A stretch of DNA of 64,000 nt from Owenia fusiformis. Its lineage: Eukaryota > Annelida > Polychaeta > Sabellida > Oweniidae. The notes beneath the pieces are model-generated. The model had not been told where the DNA came from and made no database searches. It saw nothing but the letters and a program-made list of their open reading frames with translations. Positions 1 to 11,829 of the stretch are shown piece by piece; the stretch's first letter is position 1, and each line of letters starts with the position of its first letter. A program made the position numbers and the translations under genes. The DNA lies in the NCBI GenBank assembly GCA_903813345.2, contig CAIIXF020000012.1:35506528-35570527 (forward strand), written 5' to 3'.

Positions 1-905
1 GAGGTTGAGGTCATTAAGTTCAGCAAGGGTATATTGACTTCACATTGGATGTGTTCTATTAACTTAACATGTGGATACCATCAGATTCCGATGGAGGCCA
101 TTGGTTTCTATTGATTTTCCCAAATACACCTAAAATACAATATGACCTGAATCGATTGCAAATTAAATAATTTCACAATATGACACAAATGGTATATCAC
201 ATCAGATGTGCAAAAATAAAGTTTGCAATCGATTAAGGTCAAACTTCAAATTAAAAGATAATACATTTTTCATCATTTTTTCCAACAAAATGGCTATAGA
301 AAAATGCTTCAAAAGCAACTTTTACACTTATGAAATCCCATACAACTTTGTAAATACAAAGATTATACTGTTATGTTTCATTAATTAATAACATATTTGG
401 ATAAGATGTAGGGATGTGTAGGATGAAAATGGATTTTGACAGACACAAAAAGACTCCATGGTTTGGCATCTCTACCCCTGTACACTTAATGATTGAAAAT
501 TGGCCCTAATAAATGGCCCACTCATCAATACAGTGCTGAATATAGGTCAACAAGATACTAGTGTACATATAAATGTAATAATAAAAGCAGTATATTTCTT
601 TTGAAAAATCAGATGAATTTATTTTTGTTCATTGGGAGATCATAATGGAGGGCGCACTAGATCCTTTCTTGCCCTGGTTGTCATTTCATTTCGTTTAGTA
701 TACATATTGTACTAAGCCCCGGGCATCAAATTGGTCTTGCCAATTTATATTGTACGGAATAAACAAACGATCACATTTGAAGTCGTCATTTACCCATTAA
801 AATGTATTCTTATTTCCAATTAAGGATTGGGGTTTACCAATATAACAAGCAAAATTTTCTGTATCAAATATGGGCTCCAGGGCCATCCTAGAACATAGCT
901 AAAAT
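1..905. other. No gene recognised
   Basis: AT-rich sequence with scattered stops in all frames. Only a 60-codon open frame at 206-388, lysine/asparagine/phenylalanine rich and without a recognisable motif. Nothing supportable as a gene or repeat was found. Confidence 0.6.
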
Positions 906-942
906 CAATCAAGTAATGAGCGACGTGTAATCACTCATCTAC

Positions 943-1190
943 TCGTAAAAACCTGTAACTTTCACGCTTACCTGTAGAAAGTAGACTAATCTGACGTCAT
1001 TTTCCTGCGTGCGCATAGAAGTACACGTTCATGCTTTGTTGAATACGCGTCTGTAAATTGCACGAATATGATAATCTCATGTAAAAACCTGTAAACTTCA
1101 CGCTGGCCACAGGAAATAAACAAATCTGACGTCATTTATCTGCGCGCGCATTTAGGTTCACGTTCAAGTTTTGTTAAATACGTGTAGCTT
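943..1190. promoter_or_regulatory. Tandemly duplicated module with CRE palindromes
   Basis: Two diverged direct copies (about 943-1055 and 1078-1186) share the order: GTAAAAACCTGTAA, CTTCACGCT, the CRE palindrome TGACGTCA (992-999 and 1127-1134), an alternating GC-type motif (TGCGTGCGCA in copy 1, TGCGCGCGCA in copy 2), then a CACGTTCA block. The spaced motif order is kept while the sequence between has drifted. CREB/ATF binding to TGACGTCA is established; activity here is inference, as no transcript start is visible next to it. It could also be the end of an unidentified transposon. Confidence 0.35.
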
Positions 1191-1216
1191 AACCTCTCTG
1201 ATTGTACCTAGATTAT

Positions 1217-1745
1217 TAAGGTGCCGTAGTACTTAACAGGAAGTGACAAAACAGGAAGTAGCAAAACATTAAACATCATTCATTTTTGGACATTTTTTAA
1301 AAAAATAAAGAGTTCTGTTTTGACCTCAAGTCCGTTTACCCTACTATCACACCAAACTAGTTCTCACTACGTTCTCGAAAACTGGCTTAAACTGAGCACG
1401 AACGGATTTGACGAACCCACTAAGAACCGTTTGGGATCTGTTTACGAACTTCATGAAACTACCACAGTCAAATCATTAATGTTTGGGAGTACTTTGAATT
1501 TAAAAAATAAGCAATCAAATGACCAAATTGAATGTAAAAATAGAAACATCTATATTTATCCTAACTAGATAAGGATCAGGCGTTGTGCATAAATGGAACT
1601 TTTATGCAATTTTCAGCATGAAATAAGTGATGTCAGCCATTTTGAAAATCCTTAGAATGAAAGCAGAACTCTGTTATCTTGGTTCAAAAAATGTTTGAAA
1701 TCAAGCATGGTATTGTCACTTCCTGTTTTGTCATTTCCTGTTAAG
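1217..1745. repeat. Inverted-repeat element flanking a fold-back (family 1, partial)
   Basis: The left end, from about 1217, reads TTAAGGTGCCGTAGTACTTA then AACAGGAAGTGACAAAACAG. The right end (about 1712-1745) is the reverse complement of the same block. These are the same termini as in the neighbouring 1743-2510 palindrome, so this is a second, diverged member abutting it. The 82-codon frame at 1320-1568 inside it shows no known domain and is left uncalled. Confidence 0.55.
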
Positions 1746-2510
1746 GTGCTATGGAAGTTAACAGGAAATGACAAAACAGGAAGTGACAATTTTTTTTGCA
1801 TTTTTAGATATTTTTGGAATAAAGATAACAGAGTTCTGGTTTGACCTCCAGTCAATTTAACTATTTCCACATATCATTTACATGACCAGGATCACAATGT
1901 GCATGGTCAGAATGACCCTAAACATGATGAAATAACCTTTTTAGCCCTTTGAAAGTGTGACTGAAAAAAAGCTAAAAGTAGGAGCGTAGGGATAGTCACT
2001 GAACAGAATCTTTTGAATTTTTCAGAAAATGTGCCCAATATAATGCTCTAACTAGTACAATCTTCGAAATTTTAGAAAATTGTCTCAAACAAAAATGGCG
2101 GTCATAAAAAGGAAAATAGATCGCTTTTCAAATCAGTTTTTTCATTTTTTTTTCTTTTTCTATGAATGATATCAAATTTTCAAAGATTGTATCATTTAGA
2201 GCAATATATTGGGCACATTTTCTGAAAAATTCAAAAGATTCTGTTCAGTGACCTTCCCTACGCTCCTACTTTTAGCTTTTTTTCAGTCACACTTTCAAAG
2301 GGCTAAAAAGGTTATTTCATCATGTTTAGGGTCATTCTGACCATGCACATTGTGATCCTGGTCATGTAAATGATATGTGGAAATAGTTAAATTAACTGGA
2401 GGTCAAACCAGAACTTTTTTATCTTTATTCAAAAAATATCTAAAAATGCAAAAAAAATTGTCACTTCCTGTTTTGTCATTTCCTGTTAACTTCCATAGCA
2501 CCTTAAGTAC
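1743..2510. mobile_element. Fold-back (long palindrome) element, arms about 370 bp
   Basis: From 1743 to about 2100 and from about 2130 to 2508 the sequence is an almost perfect inverted repeat. Ends read AAGGTGCTATGGAAGTTAAC and its complement; arms share AGGAAGTGAC, a GACCAGGATCACAATG block, CCTAAACATGATGAAATAAC and the inner AAAATGTGCCCAATATA. A short unpaired spacer lies at about 2100-2130. No coding potential. It is a non-autonomous fold-back/MITE-like element; the superfamily is not assignable because no clean target duplication was seen. Confidence 0.75.
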
Positions 2511-2519
2511 CATTGCACC

Positions 2520-3152
2520 TTAAGGACAGGGTGCATGTTGGGAAATTTTCAGCATTACTCAATTGAGTCACATGTTATTTTTCAAACAAGAATAACTCCT
2601 TCCCCACATTGTCTACATCTTCCAGGTTTGCACAAAGAGTGCACTTATGTGCCTAGAAAAGCCTTGTGAGAAGATTTGTTTTGTAAAATGCATAAAAAAC
2701 GAGAAAATTCAGTGAAAAGAATTTCTGAATTTTTTCACTGAATTTTCTTGTTTTTTATACACTTTATCAAAACATTCTTCTCACAAGTCTTTTCTAGGCA
2801 CATAAGATCTCTATTTGTGCAAACCTGGAAGATATAGATTCTCTTGGGAAGGAGTGATTCTTGTTTGAAAAATAACATGTGACTTAATTGAGAAATGCAG
2901 AAAATTTCCCATCATGCACCCTGACCTTAAAAAAAATCAGAAAATTTTCAGAATTTTTTTTCACTGAATTTTCCTGTTTTTTATACATTTTACAATACAA
3001 ATCTTCTCGCCAGTCTTTTCTAGGCACATATAGTGCACTCTTTGTGCAAAACTAAGTTGTAGACAATGTGGGGAAGGAGTGATTCAAATTTGAAAAATAA
3101 CATGCGACTCAATTGAGGAATGACGAAAATTTCCCGACATGCACCCTGACCT
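2520..3152. mobile_element. Fold-back element family 2, plus an extra half copy
   Basis: The arm starting near 2523 (AGGGTGCATGTTGGGAAATT) recurs inverted ending near 2930, with a centre near 2726 (AAAATTCAGTGAAAAGAA against its complement). A third arm, 2937-3152, repeats the right half in direct orientation. Common blocks include TCTAGGCACATA, GTGCAAA and CATGTTATTTTTCAAA. No ORF. Likely a non-autonomous palindromic element followed by an unequal duplication of its right half. Confidence 0.7.
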
Positions 3153-3155
3153 AAA

Positions 3156-4072
3156 AGTGCATGCCTGTGCTGTATTTTCAATAAAGTATGAAAACATGGG
3201 TGTACGACGACCTCTAGTGTACGACGACCTCTAGTCTGAAATTTTTTTGAAATTTGGAATGAAAATATTCAGACTGAATTCTCAGGAAATTCAGTCTATT
3301 GGATATAGACTAGGTGTACTTGCTTTTTTCTGGAAAGCATCCTTGATGCATCTTTGTGTAACTGAATAAGAAATTCTCTTTGATATTACGGCATCGTGCT
3401 TTGCCCTATTTGTGTACTTACCCGATCTACAGTCTATCAAAGGCCTGCTACGTGTTATACACTGTCGAAATATCTTTATATGGCAGTGAGTATTCCCCGA
3501 GAATTTGTTCGCGGTTCACTGAAGGCGTGTCTAAAATGTCCCAATTAGGGGCCGATCCATTGGACTAAGTATAAGAGAAGAAAGTAATTCGTATATCCAG
3601 TACACTAGCTAGAATTTTGGGCTTTTAAGAGAAAAAACATGCTGAAATCCAGTTTGCCAATAATCTATGACTTGAGAGTTAAACCCATACTGGACTGTGT
3701 TATTGAGATTTTTTGGTATACCTTTTTTGGGGGTTTGGCTCACCCTGTGTTAAACCGGGGTTACCCACGATATCACATGTATCGTCCCTATTATAATCGC
3801 CTGCCATGTCACGCAGAGTTTGTAGAACCAATATTTCTGGCATATCGTCAATTCATTGTATCGCATGGCCTGCCTATTCACCCTTCACAAGATTACTGAG
3901 TTCAGAAAATAATTGAAATACCCTTGGAATGAGTTTGTTTAACATGTAAATGCGTAGTGTGCTCCGATCTTCAACCCGGCGCCCAACCGGTTGAGTATTT
4001 TCTTCACATCTGAATATACAATATTGAACAAAATATTCAATCGGCCGGACGCCGGCCGATGGATCGGAGAAA
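3156..4072. other. No recognised gene; two unassigned open frames
   Basis: Holds a short direct repeat GTGTACGACGACCTCTAGT (about 3200-3235) and open frames of 62 codons (3380-3568) and 86 codons (3639-3899). The 86-codon frame is rich in Tyr, Pro and His and contains no domain I know; splice sites framing it are not convincing. Left as unassigned. Confidence 0.4.
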
Positions 4073-4321
4073 ATGTGACCCAGGCAATACTGAGTGTCTT
4101 TTACTATAGATTACTTACTGTATCAAAATAAGACTGATTTTTTTTATTAAATAATGCAAGAACTGAACAAAGTTCAATTCATGCAAGCAAATCGTTAATG
4201 TAAGTTTCGCATCATAATCCCGAGGGCTTTAGATATATCAGCATTATTATATTATTTATATGATGTTCATAAACATTATTACCAATATGCCGATGTATGC
4301 CTGGATCACATTTGCTCCGAT
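4073..4321. repeat. Small inverted-repeat element
   Basis: ATCGGAGAAAATGTGACC, followed by CAGGC, near 4073-4097 matches the reverse complement of the block at 4299-4321 (GCCTGGATCACATTTGCTCC). The 200 bp between are AT-rich with no ORF. Upstream, GCCGGACGCCGGCC (about 4045-4060) is a separate GC-rich palindrome. Probably a MITE or one end pair of a larger element. Confidence 0.45.
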
Positions 4322-4815
4322 TCATCGGGTGTTAATTTTTCAGATTTTTAACAAGTTTAAGAAATGTAAGATGTTACCAGTAACTGACATTGTCCAGTTA
4401 TTTCTCAATTTATTGCCAATTATAAAATTGTAACAATTGTTACAGATGGTGAAATCAAACAATGTGTCACAATTTCTTTATAGTAACATAGCTGTCACAT
4501 AATGGACGGAGGAAACCATATTTGTTTTACTCTAGAAAATATATATTCAACAATAAATGCAAGAATATTTCCTATAAAGAAGAAAAAGTAAAAAATATTT
4601 AAGATTTTTTTCAGAAGATCGTCCTTGTTTACAATACAACGTATTGGTAATACACCCTATTACAATACACCCTATTGGCTGCCGTTTGCATGGGACCTGG
4701 ATTCCTTGGGAACTTCAAGAGAATGGGACGTGTGTATGGCGATGTAAGACTACCTGGAAAACTTATTAGCATATTATGGATATACGTATGATAGATTCGT
4801 TATTATTTGCTTTAT
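4322..4815. other. No gene recognised
   Basis: AT-rich sequence without coding potential. A small direct repeat around ATACACCCTATT (about 4650-4680) is the only structure seen. Confidence 0.5.
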
Positions 4816-6036
4816 AGACACAGGGTGTCAAAAAACAACGGCATCCCCCTCTACAGCGAAAAGGATAATACAGTGACGTAGGAACAATAGAGAGGTTTCG
4901 CAAAACGAATAAGCTATAACGTATCCGCATCCGTATCTCGTTACGTTTACGGATACGTATTTCGATAATTTTCGTTTCGCAGTTCGTTTTTTGAATTACG
5001 TAATTATAAACGCATCTCAATCCGTGTTTAATAGTCCTGAAAACTAGGGTCAAATAAAAGGCTTCATCTGCACTAATTTCAAAACACCATTGGGAGTGTC
5101 AGCTTTCAGAATCACAACTCCAAAAGTATTTTTGGTGAGTGCAAAAATACATATTAACCCTTTCATTCCTAAGGTGTCATTTATTAATTTCATGACATCA
5201 ATTTCAAAATGATTAATATCCCTTAGGCCAGAAAAGATTATTTCTCGGTTTACGATAACCAATTCAGTGTCAAATTATACCTTTGGGAATATTTAAGGGT
5301 TTGAAAACAGATAGGCTGAATAGTGGTCATTAAGTGACGTGCAGTGACTGCATTATGCCACAAAATGCGTAAACATTTCTAAAATCATTTGCCATACTGC
5401 ACATGGACCTTTAATTTCATGTTTTTGCAGCTGTATATTTTGGTCATAATTCAAGATCAAAAAAAATAGCGACTTGGGCAAGGCCAAGGCATTCGGAAAC
5501 CATACGTTTTCACATAAGCCACCCCCCTTTCCTCATACATGGGCTTTAGTTGAAAACCCATGCCTCATATAAACTAAGGAGGGGAACAAAGTAACATATT
5601 TGATCATAGAAAGCGACACAAATATATCAGTTATGCAATAAAAGTATGTTTTGTATGAGAAATCAACAAAAAATATATTATGTAAAAAGATAAATTAGCA
5701 TTGTTTTTCTTGAATTCATTGAACAACAGGGGACCAACTCATCAGAGAACGACGCGAAGCTAACGCCTACCATGCCAGTTGAATATCTCACCATCATAAT
5801 ACCCTATATCCCCTTTGGGGTCTACATAGAATCAACTGATAAACCAACAACATAATACCCTAAACCGGCCATTTGTTTCTTATCCCAATAAACACCACAA
5901 CCTGATCGGACACAGCCCACAACTCGACATATATAACCTATTACAACCAAACACAACCTAGATCACCAATCATGCAACAGTACAATAGAACATAACCAAG
6001 TGTCAAAATACTCAGAACGCAATATAGCATAACCCA

Positions 6037-6907
6037 CAGTGGCGTAGCTACGTGTACGCCAAGTACGCCCAGGCGTACTCTCAAATTTTAAGGAAAAATA
6101 AAATTTACCTGATTAATTGATAAAAAATAAATATTTTACCAAGAGATAGAATCGATAGGAGACTAATCAACAGACCCCCCAGCCTCTTTACCCCGATGTC
6201 TACACGTGTTTGGTCCAGCTGCTAACATTGCCAGTATCCACTTGCGTGGCTGAACGAAGCTTTAGCAGTTTGAAACGCATTAAGTCATACTTGCGTTCCA
6301 CAATGAACGAGGAAAGACCTTCTTCCTTGGCCATGATACATATCCATAGGGAACAGGATATAAACATTGATACTGTTATTGACATGTTCGCAAATGCAAA
6401 AACCAGAAAGATAGAATTTATTCTATAGAATCACGTACAGATTGTTAAGATCCGAAATGGAGTTGAGACGGTCGTGTAACTGTTCTTTTATTGTTAATCA
6501 TCTTGTGAGCTAGATAAAAACAAACACAGAAAAATAATAAAATTTCATGGAGAATGACCACAAAAGCTTAAAACAATGAGCCTCGTACATACAGTTTTAG
6601 GTAGCCTAAAAAGTAAAATCGCCTTGATAGACGGCTTCGATCGCCGATGGCATGATTATATAGAATCTGTCTATTTTGTTTCCCGAATATTATCTGTTAA
6701 TACAGTTAATTCAATCCCTTTAAAAAGCTATGTCAAAATGATCAAACAATACATATTTCCTTCATTGAATTAAGAGTGTTTAGTGTGTCCCCTATCTTCT
6801 GAACACCCGGGATCTTCCTATTTTATGGAACCATCGTTTTGTTAATTTTGATAAAACCGGGAAATCATACGGGCGTACACTCGCAAAATGGGCTAGCTAC
6901 GCCTCTG
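6037..6907 (+). mobile_element. hAT-superfamily transposon remnant
   Basis: Ends CAGTGGCGTAGCTAC (6037) and, on the minus strand, CAGAGGCGTAGCTAG (6907) form short terminal inverted repeats of the hAT type. Inside, 6210-6428 encodes a hAT C-terminal dimerisation remnant. Flanks share only ACCCA, so the expected 8-bp target duplication is eroded. It sits inside the AC-rich tract, so it inserted later. Confidence 0.7.
6210..6428 (+). pseudogene. hAT transposase C-terminal dimerisation domain fragment
   Basis: A 72-residue open frame carrying LPVSTCVAERSFSSLKRIK followed by SYLRSTM and LAMIHIHRE. The combination of AERSFS, LKRIK, LRSTM and L-A-x-I-H is characteristic of the hATC dimerisation region in ZMYM/hAT-type transposases. 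The catalytic core upstream is missing, so this is a fossil, not a functional gene. Identification is by motif recognition. Confidence 0.75.
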
Positions 6908-9592
6908 ACCCAGCACCAAAGCCAGCATGGCGCAACCTGACTTACCACCACCAAAACACAACCAACTGTCAGATTAACACAATATGTCACAACCCAATAA
7001 TAAGACAACAAAGACAAACACAACCAATTGTTGAATTAACTCAACACAATTGTGCACAATCCAACACTAAACAATAGAAACACAATCAGGCACAACCAAT
7101 AAAACACAACTAAACTAACAACCATGAAAACACATCGAACTGTGAAATTATCAACACACAATTTGGCACAACCCAATGTTAAACCAACAAAAGCAAACAC
7201 AGCCCATTGTTCAAGTAACACAACAATTTTTCAAAACCCAAAACCAAACAATCAAAACAAAATCAGGCACAGGCAAAAAAACACATTATAATTGTAATAC
7301 CGAGATACACAACTAACTTAACCCAATTGGAGACAACGCCAATTCTACAACACAATCAGACAAAACAAGATACCTCACCCGACTAGCCACAACCAGTTAG
7401 CCAACCAACAGAACATATTCACAAGAGAAAACAACCCATTATGAGACTAACATAACACAATGGGACACAACCCGATACTAAATCACCAGACTAACAACCA
7501 TCAAAAGAGAACCTAGTCTCAAACGTACACAACACATTTCGGCAAAACCTATACCTACTTGACACTAACCCACCATTACACAACCAGGCTTAGTCAAATA
7601 CTCAATCGATTTACTCAACCCATCAAAACACAATCAGGCACAACCAATAAACCACAACGAAACGTTGATAACGATTTACTCAACTAAGTTATTCCAACTG
7701 GAGACAATCGCACAAAACAATCGGGGACAACCCCATATCTACTGAATATGTACTTGAATTACACCCCCCCCCCTTCCCTATCATCACAAGGCTGCTAATG
7801 AAGAACACATCATGGACCACTACCCAAGAGTTAGGAACATCTGGGGCCCCTACCGTGACTCATATGTAAGAGAGAAGATCCGTTACAGGATCTGGATGTC
7901 AGGCCTGTCTTTACAAAAATGAAAATAGGAAATGATACGCCAATATCATCATCCTGGGATCAAAGAAATATACTCTACCTGTTACATAATCACTGACGGT
8001 GGTTCGGGGAAGCTTGGGCACTAAACTTTAGGGCACTAGTCTCCCTGGACCCCCAAACGAGGCCGCTTACTATTTGACATAGATCGCATGACTTGATGCG
8101 TGTTCAAGTCAACGGGAAGAAGCTACCTGGCTAGAATTTTTTTCAAAATCATTCAGTTTTTCATCATACTGAGCACTTCTCGGGAGTTTTAAGCCAAAAA
8201 TGCACCCCCCTTGCCACAAGCTGGATACGGGCAAGAGTGATCCGGGGCGCCATCTTTAGACCCAATATCACATTCATTGTCGAGGTCAGGAACAAGCTAC
8301 TATATTCAAACTAAGCCCAAGACCCTGCTCTATATGAATTCGGGGCGTGACTTAAGGCACAAAATATATATTCAGGTGGCCTAGCTGCTAACCATTGGTT
8401 TGATGTCCCTAAGTAATTGACTACGGTATTACTATTGGCCCCAGAAACGATAGACCTTACATCTGCCTATTAGCAAATGTGACTAAAGCTTTATTTGTAA
8501 AAATTGCAGGCACATCGCTTATAATCAAATATATCGGCAGATAAGGCTATTATTTCATCAAAATTAGCACGACACACATGATAACATATGTGTGTTACTA
8601 AAATTATACATTTAGGGAAAAATTTATCAAGATTTGAAGGACAAAATAGATACGGAGACAACTACGCACAGAAAGTGTTAGTTTACGTACTTTCGGTATT
8701 GCTGTTGGTATCACAAACGTATTGAGTACACTTTTACTCAATCGATGCGATACGGATTTTGATACGGGTAGCTAAAACGTTGTGCGAAACATGTACATTG
8801 TAATTATTGCAATACCATTCCATACAGTGTAAAATGAATTGAACATACCATTTGAAAAACTCGATTTATTTCAAACAATAAACAAATTCATTCACCAAAT
8901 TTTAGTCAAATTATACACAGCACACTGTGCTTGTTCATATAGTGATACCTTTAGAGCTAAAAACAATATAATCGAAGGGTAAAATCGGATACGTAAATGA
9001 CCAACGTACAAAAGCCTCATTTTTCGTGTTTTCCGTATCATTTCACGTATAAACTGAACTGACTACGCATAATTCTGATAAATACGTTACGGATACGGAT
9101 CCGTGGAGCTAAAAAACGTTTTGCGAAACCTCTCTAATATACACCAATACGCGTAATGATTAAAAGTGAGAGTAACAAGACACAGTGATAAATATCGCAT
9201 TTTGAAGAGCAAAATAGTCACCGTGTAATTTACCCAGCATGCCCAAATCCTAATCAGATCTTAGCACTAGTCTGTTCTTGCATCTGTAAACATTTCAACT
9301 TGAACAGATCAGCGGTTTTCTGAAATTTTGATGACAATAATTCATTTGTAATCTCGAATTTTGAGAAACTTATATTAGATAAAATCGTTTTTGACATAAT
9401 TTGATAACCTTGACCTTCAACCTTGAAAATTTTTCTTTACTTTTTTTCTTTACTTCAGTAGGTCTTTTGACATTAATTGAAAATTTGAGTAACATCCCGG
9501 TACGGAATAATATCTTTCAAATGAGATATTACACAGTGGTTTTGCTGTAGAGAGGGTGCTATTGTTTTTGACACCCTGTTCTTGAGAAAGAC

Positions 9593-9902
9593 ATACAAAT
9601 CATTTCAAATTAATTCAACATTTTCAGAACAAAACGACTGTCTTCAAAAAGCACGGATGTAAATTAAAGTAACGTTTCACGGGCTTCATCTCGATTGCAT
9701 AGGGTAAGATCTTACGGGTCTTAAAATAAATGAAACTAAATATGGGAAGTTAACCAAAACATTTAATTTATTTATTTTAGCCTCAACGTATTAAAATTTA
9801 CTACCTAAAGATAATACTACTTCTGTATACTAGTAAAATTGAACAATGTAAACATGTTTGACTCAATTCACTTCAAATTTAATAAAAAAAAACTGGTAAA
9901 CC
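9593..9902. other. No gene recognised
   Basis: AT-rich, no open frame of note and no repeat structure seen. Confidence 0.5.
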
Positions 9903-10104
9903 GATACACTCCTCACCAAAACGTTGGCAACTGTAAGTACCCGTTTTTGACCAGGTCTTTTGAACACCTGATTACGTTTGGCAATCTTTAAAAAATACAT
10001 TTACTATTTTCCAACCTTTTGTACTTGAAGAACACAATTAGTATTCAAGCATGAATGTTACGTTTTTGGACTTTCAGTTTCCAGACTTATGGAGGGAGTG
10101 TAGA
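9903..10104. mobile_element. Short MITE with TA-flanked CACTCC ends
   Basis: Begins TACACTCCTCACC and ends, read on the minus strand, TACACTCCCTCC, so both sides read TA then CACTCC. About 200 bp, no ORF. TA duplication and size fit a Tc1/mariner-type MITE. A diverged left end of a similar element occurs at about 10738 (TACACTCCCCTC) without a visible partner. Confidence 0.5.
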
Positions 10105-10897
10105 CAATGTCACATCATCAATTTGATGAATATTGCATTCAACAATTAATGTTCAATTGGACCCAGGACTCGTAGAGATGGCAGTTAACTACTAGGTTTG
10201 TGTGTTAACTACCCATTGGTTTGTGTGTAAATATTGCTGTTTTAAAACTTCAAATTCACTACACATATCAAACAAATATCATATTTTCCTTCATTATTAT
10301 TTACAAACATGTTTTAAGATTCAAAACAAAAGGTTTTGGATATTTTCAATCACATTTATATTGGGAGATTTTTGGAGCAATTTTTACATGTTAAAGTATG
10401 GTATTAAACCCACTGAATTTTTCGCCATCTATAAACAGTCCTGAAGGCCATCAAAACAAACATGACACAAGTTTACATATTGAGCAGATACTTATATTGC
10501 AATTTGAGGACAAGGCATTAACATGAATAATCTCATCACATGCTATTTGTTACAACAAACACCGAGTGCCAAATGCCAAACACCAACCACCATCCACAAA
10601 AATTTGAATACCATAACAATATGTGACAGCTTATAGGTGGTGACATTGAAATTAAAAACTACATGTATATAGGCCTATGTACTATTGTATATATTAAATG
10701 GCATAAATTGTATATCAATTATATAATTTATTATATACACTCCCCTCAATAAAATTGGCAACCTGAATTCCCATTTTTGGATATTGTGTATGTTTATGTT
10801 AAATTCCCCAAATGGGGAGTTCTGATTGGAGGAAAGTGAATATCATTGCATAGCAGATCAGTATTGCATTTGTCCTTTTTATAATACATAATATATA
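10105..10897. other. No gene recognised
   Basis: AT-rich, with an unassigned 80-codon frame at 10202-10444 (Phe/Tyr/Lys rich, low-complexity composition) and a stretch near 10550-10600 of CCAAATGCCAAACACC-type short repeats. Nothing supportable as coding. Confidence 0.45.
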
Positions 10898-11770
10898 CCT
10901 GGTGTTCAGGAAATAAAGATAATAATGTCTTTAATAATAACTTTTTTATTTATTGATGGATTTCAATATTTGCAGGGATTATAGTTTTGACATATTTGAA
11001 CTTACCTTTGGAGTTTTAGCTTCTAGCAATTTGATTTGTCATTTCTTCTATTGTTTTGTTTTATGATATTAAAGTCAAAGAAATGCTTTTTAATGATATT
11101 CAATGGGATTTTCATTACTTAATGCAGGCATTACATAGAAAGCGACCCGGGATGCAATTTCTCTTCCACTTGGACAATTCCCCATCCCATGCTGCTGCCA
11201 TAATCATTAAAAAATTGAGCAGCTGAGAATAGAGCAACTCAAGCATCCACCTTATTCACCCAACCTAGCGCCAAATGATTTATACTTCTTCGCTGAATCA
11301 AAACGGGACTTAAGAGGACATGCATTTGAGAATACTCATGCCATACGTTCACATGTGTTAAACAGACTTCAGGAAATGAGTCAAGAATAATTCTGTGAAG
11401 TGTTTGAAGAAGGTTCAAGAGGCAAAGAGTTTGTGTCTAAAATGGAGGAAATTATGTAGAATAAATTGATAAATTGGCATCGAATTTCAGGCTTATAATT
11501 ATAACTATCTTTAAGCATCCATTTTAAGTCATAAACATGATAGAATCTCTTTTTAAAACATTTAAAACATGCAAATATACTGCAGTTATTCCACCTGCCC
11601 CGCCTTAGCGCTACTTGTGTTGCTATGACAACAACAGAATCAACTAATCAAATCACCTGAAGCTGAAACCCCAATAATAAGTTAAAATATGTTAAAACTG
11701 TAATCTCTGCAATGCAATCCATGGACAAATAATGTTATGACATTATTATCTTTATTTCCTGAACACCCTG
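10898..11770 (+). mobile_element. Mariner-family transposon, internally deleted
   Basis: Terminal inverted repeats of about 30 bp: the left end from 10898 contains GGTGTTCAGGAAATAAAGAT, and the right end ending at 11770 is its reverse complement. Both ends are flanked by TA (10896-10897 and 11771-11772), the standard mariner target duplication. At 873 bp it is shorter than a typical 1.3 kb mariner, and only the C-terminal third of the transposase frame is left. Confidence 0.85.
11130..11460 (+). pseudogene. Mariner transposase fragment
   Basis: Conceptual translation in broken frames gives FLFHLDNSPSHAA followed by HPPYSPNLAPND, then LRGHAF and a C-terminal tail ending in SKMEEIM. The LDN/SHA and HPPYSPxLAPxD motifs are diagnostic of mariner transposases and include two of the catalytic acidic positions. 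In-frame stops occur after the SHA block and near MSQE, so it is dead. Confidence 0.85.
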
Positions 11771-11829
11771 TACATGTATACAGGGTATCAATAAAGTGTC
11801 TTTACAATTTTAATACAAAGTCTGTGTAA

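Larger units (their letters stand above)
5740..7750. repeat. G-poor, AC-rich degenerate repeat tract
   Basis: About 2 kb dominated by variants of ACAACC, ACACAACCAA and CAACAAA on the plus strand, with very little G outside the embedded hAT remnant. The motif is too degenerate for a fixed period. The strand asymmetry is strong: the minus strand is a GGTTGTG-type tract. Open frames on either strand here (for example 7036-7221 minus) are compositional artefacts. Confidence 0.6.
4889..9135. mobile_element. Inner 4.25 kb element with inverted termini
   Basis: The left terminus AGAGAGGTTTCGCAAAACG (4889-4907) is matched exactly by its reverse complement at 9117-9135. Subterminal stretches on both sides are rich in variants of ACGGATACG. 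The interior has no intact transposase; it holds an AC-rich block (5740-7750) and a hAT remnant (6037-6907). Terminal motif and size suggest a non-autonomous or decayed DNA transposon; superfamily unknown. Confidence 0.6.
4816..9592. mobile_element. Outer inverted-repeat element, split by a later insertion
   Basis: Left end (about 4821-4858): CAGGGTGTCAAAAAACAACG, then CCCTCTACAGC. Right end (about 9546-9581), read on the minus strand: CAGGGTGTCAAAAACAATAG, then CCCTCTCTACAGC. These ends are about 4.7 kb apart and enclose a second inverted-repeat pair (4889-9135), so the outer unit looks like a short element into which a longer one inserted. No transposase belonging to the outer element was seen. 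Confidence 0.6.

Noticed and set aside
3639-3899. 86-codon frame as a gene
   Set aside because: Open and compositionally varied, but no domain, no paired splice sites and no neighbour to support it; left as unassigned.
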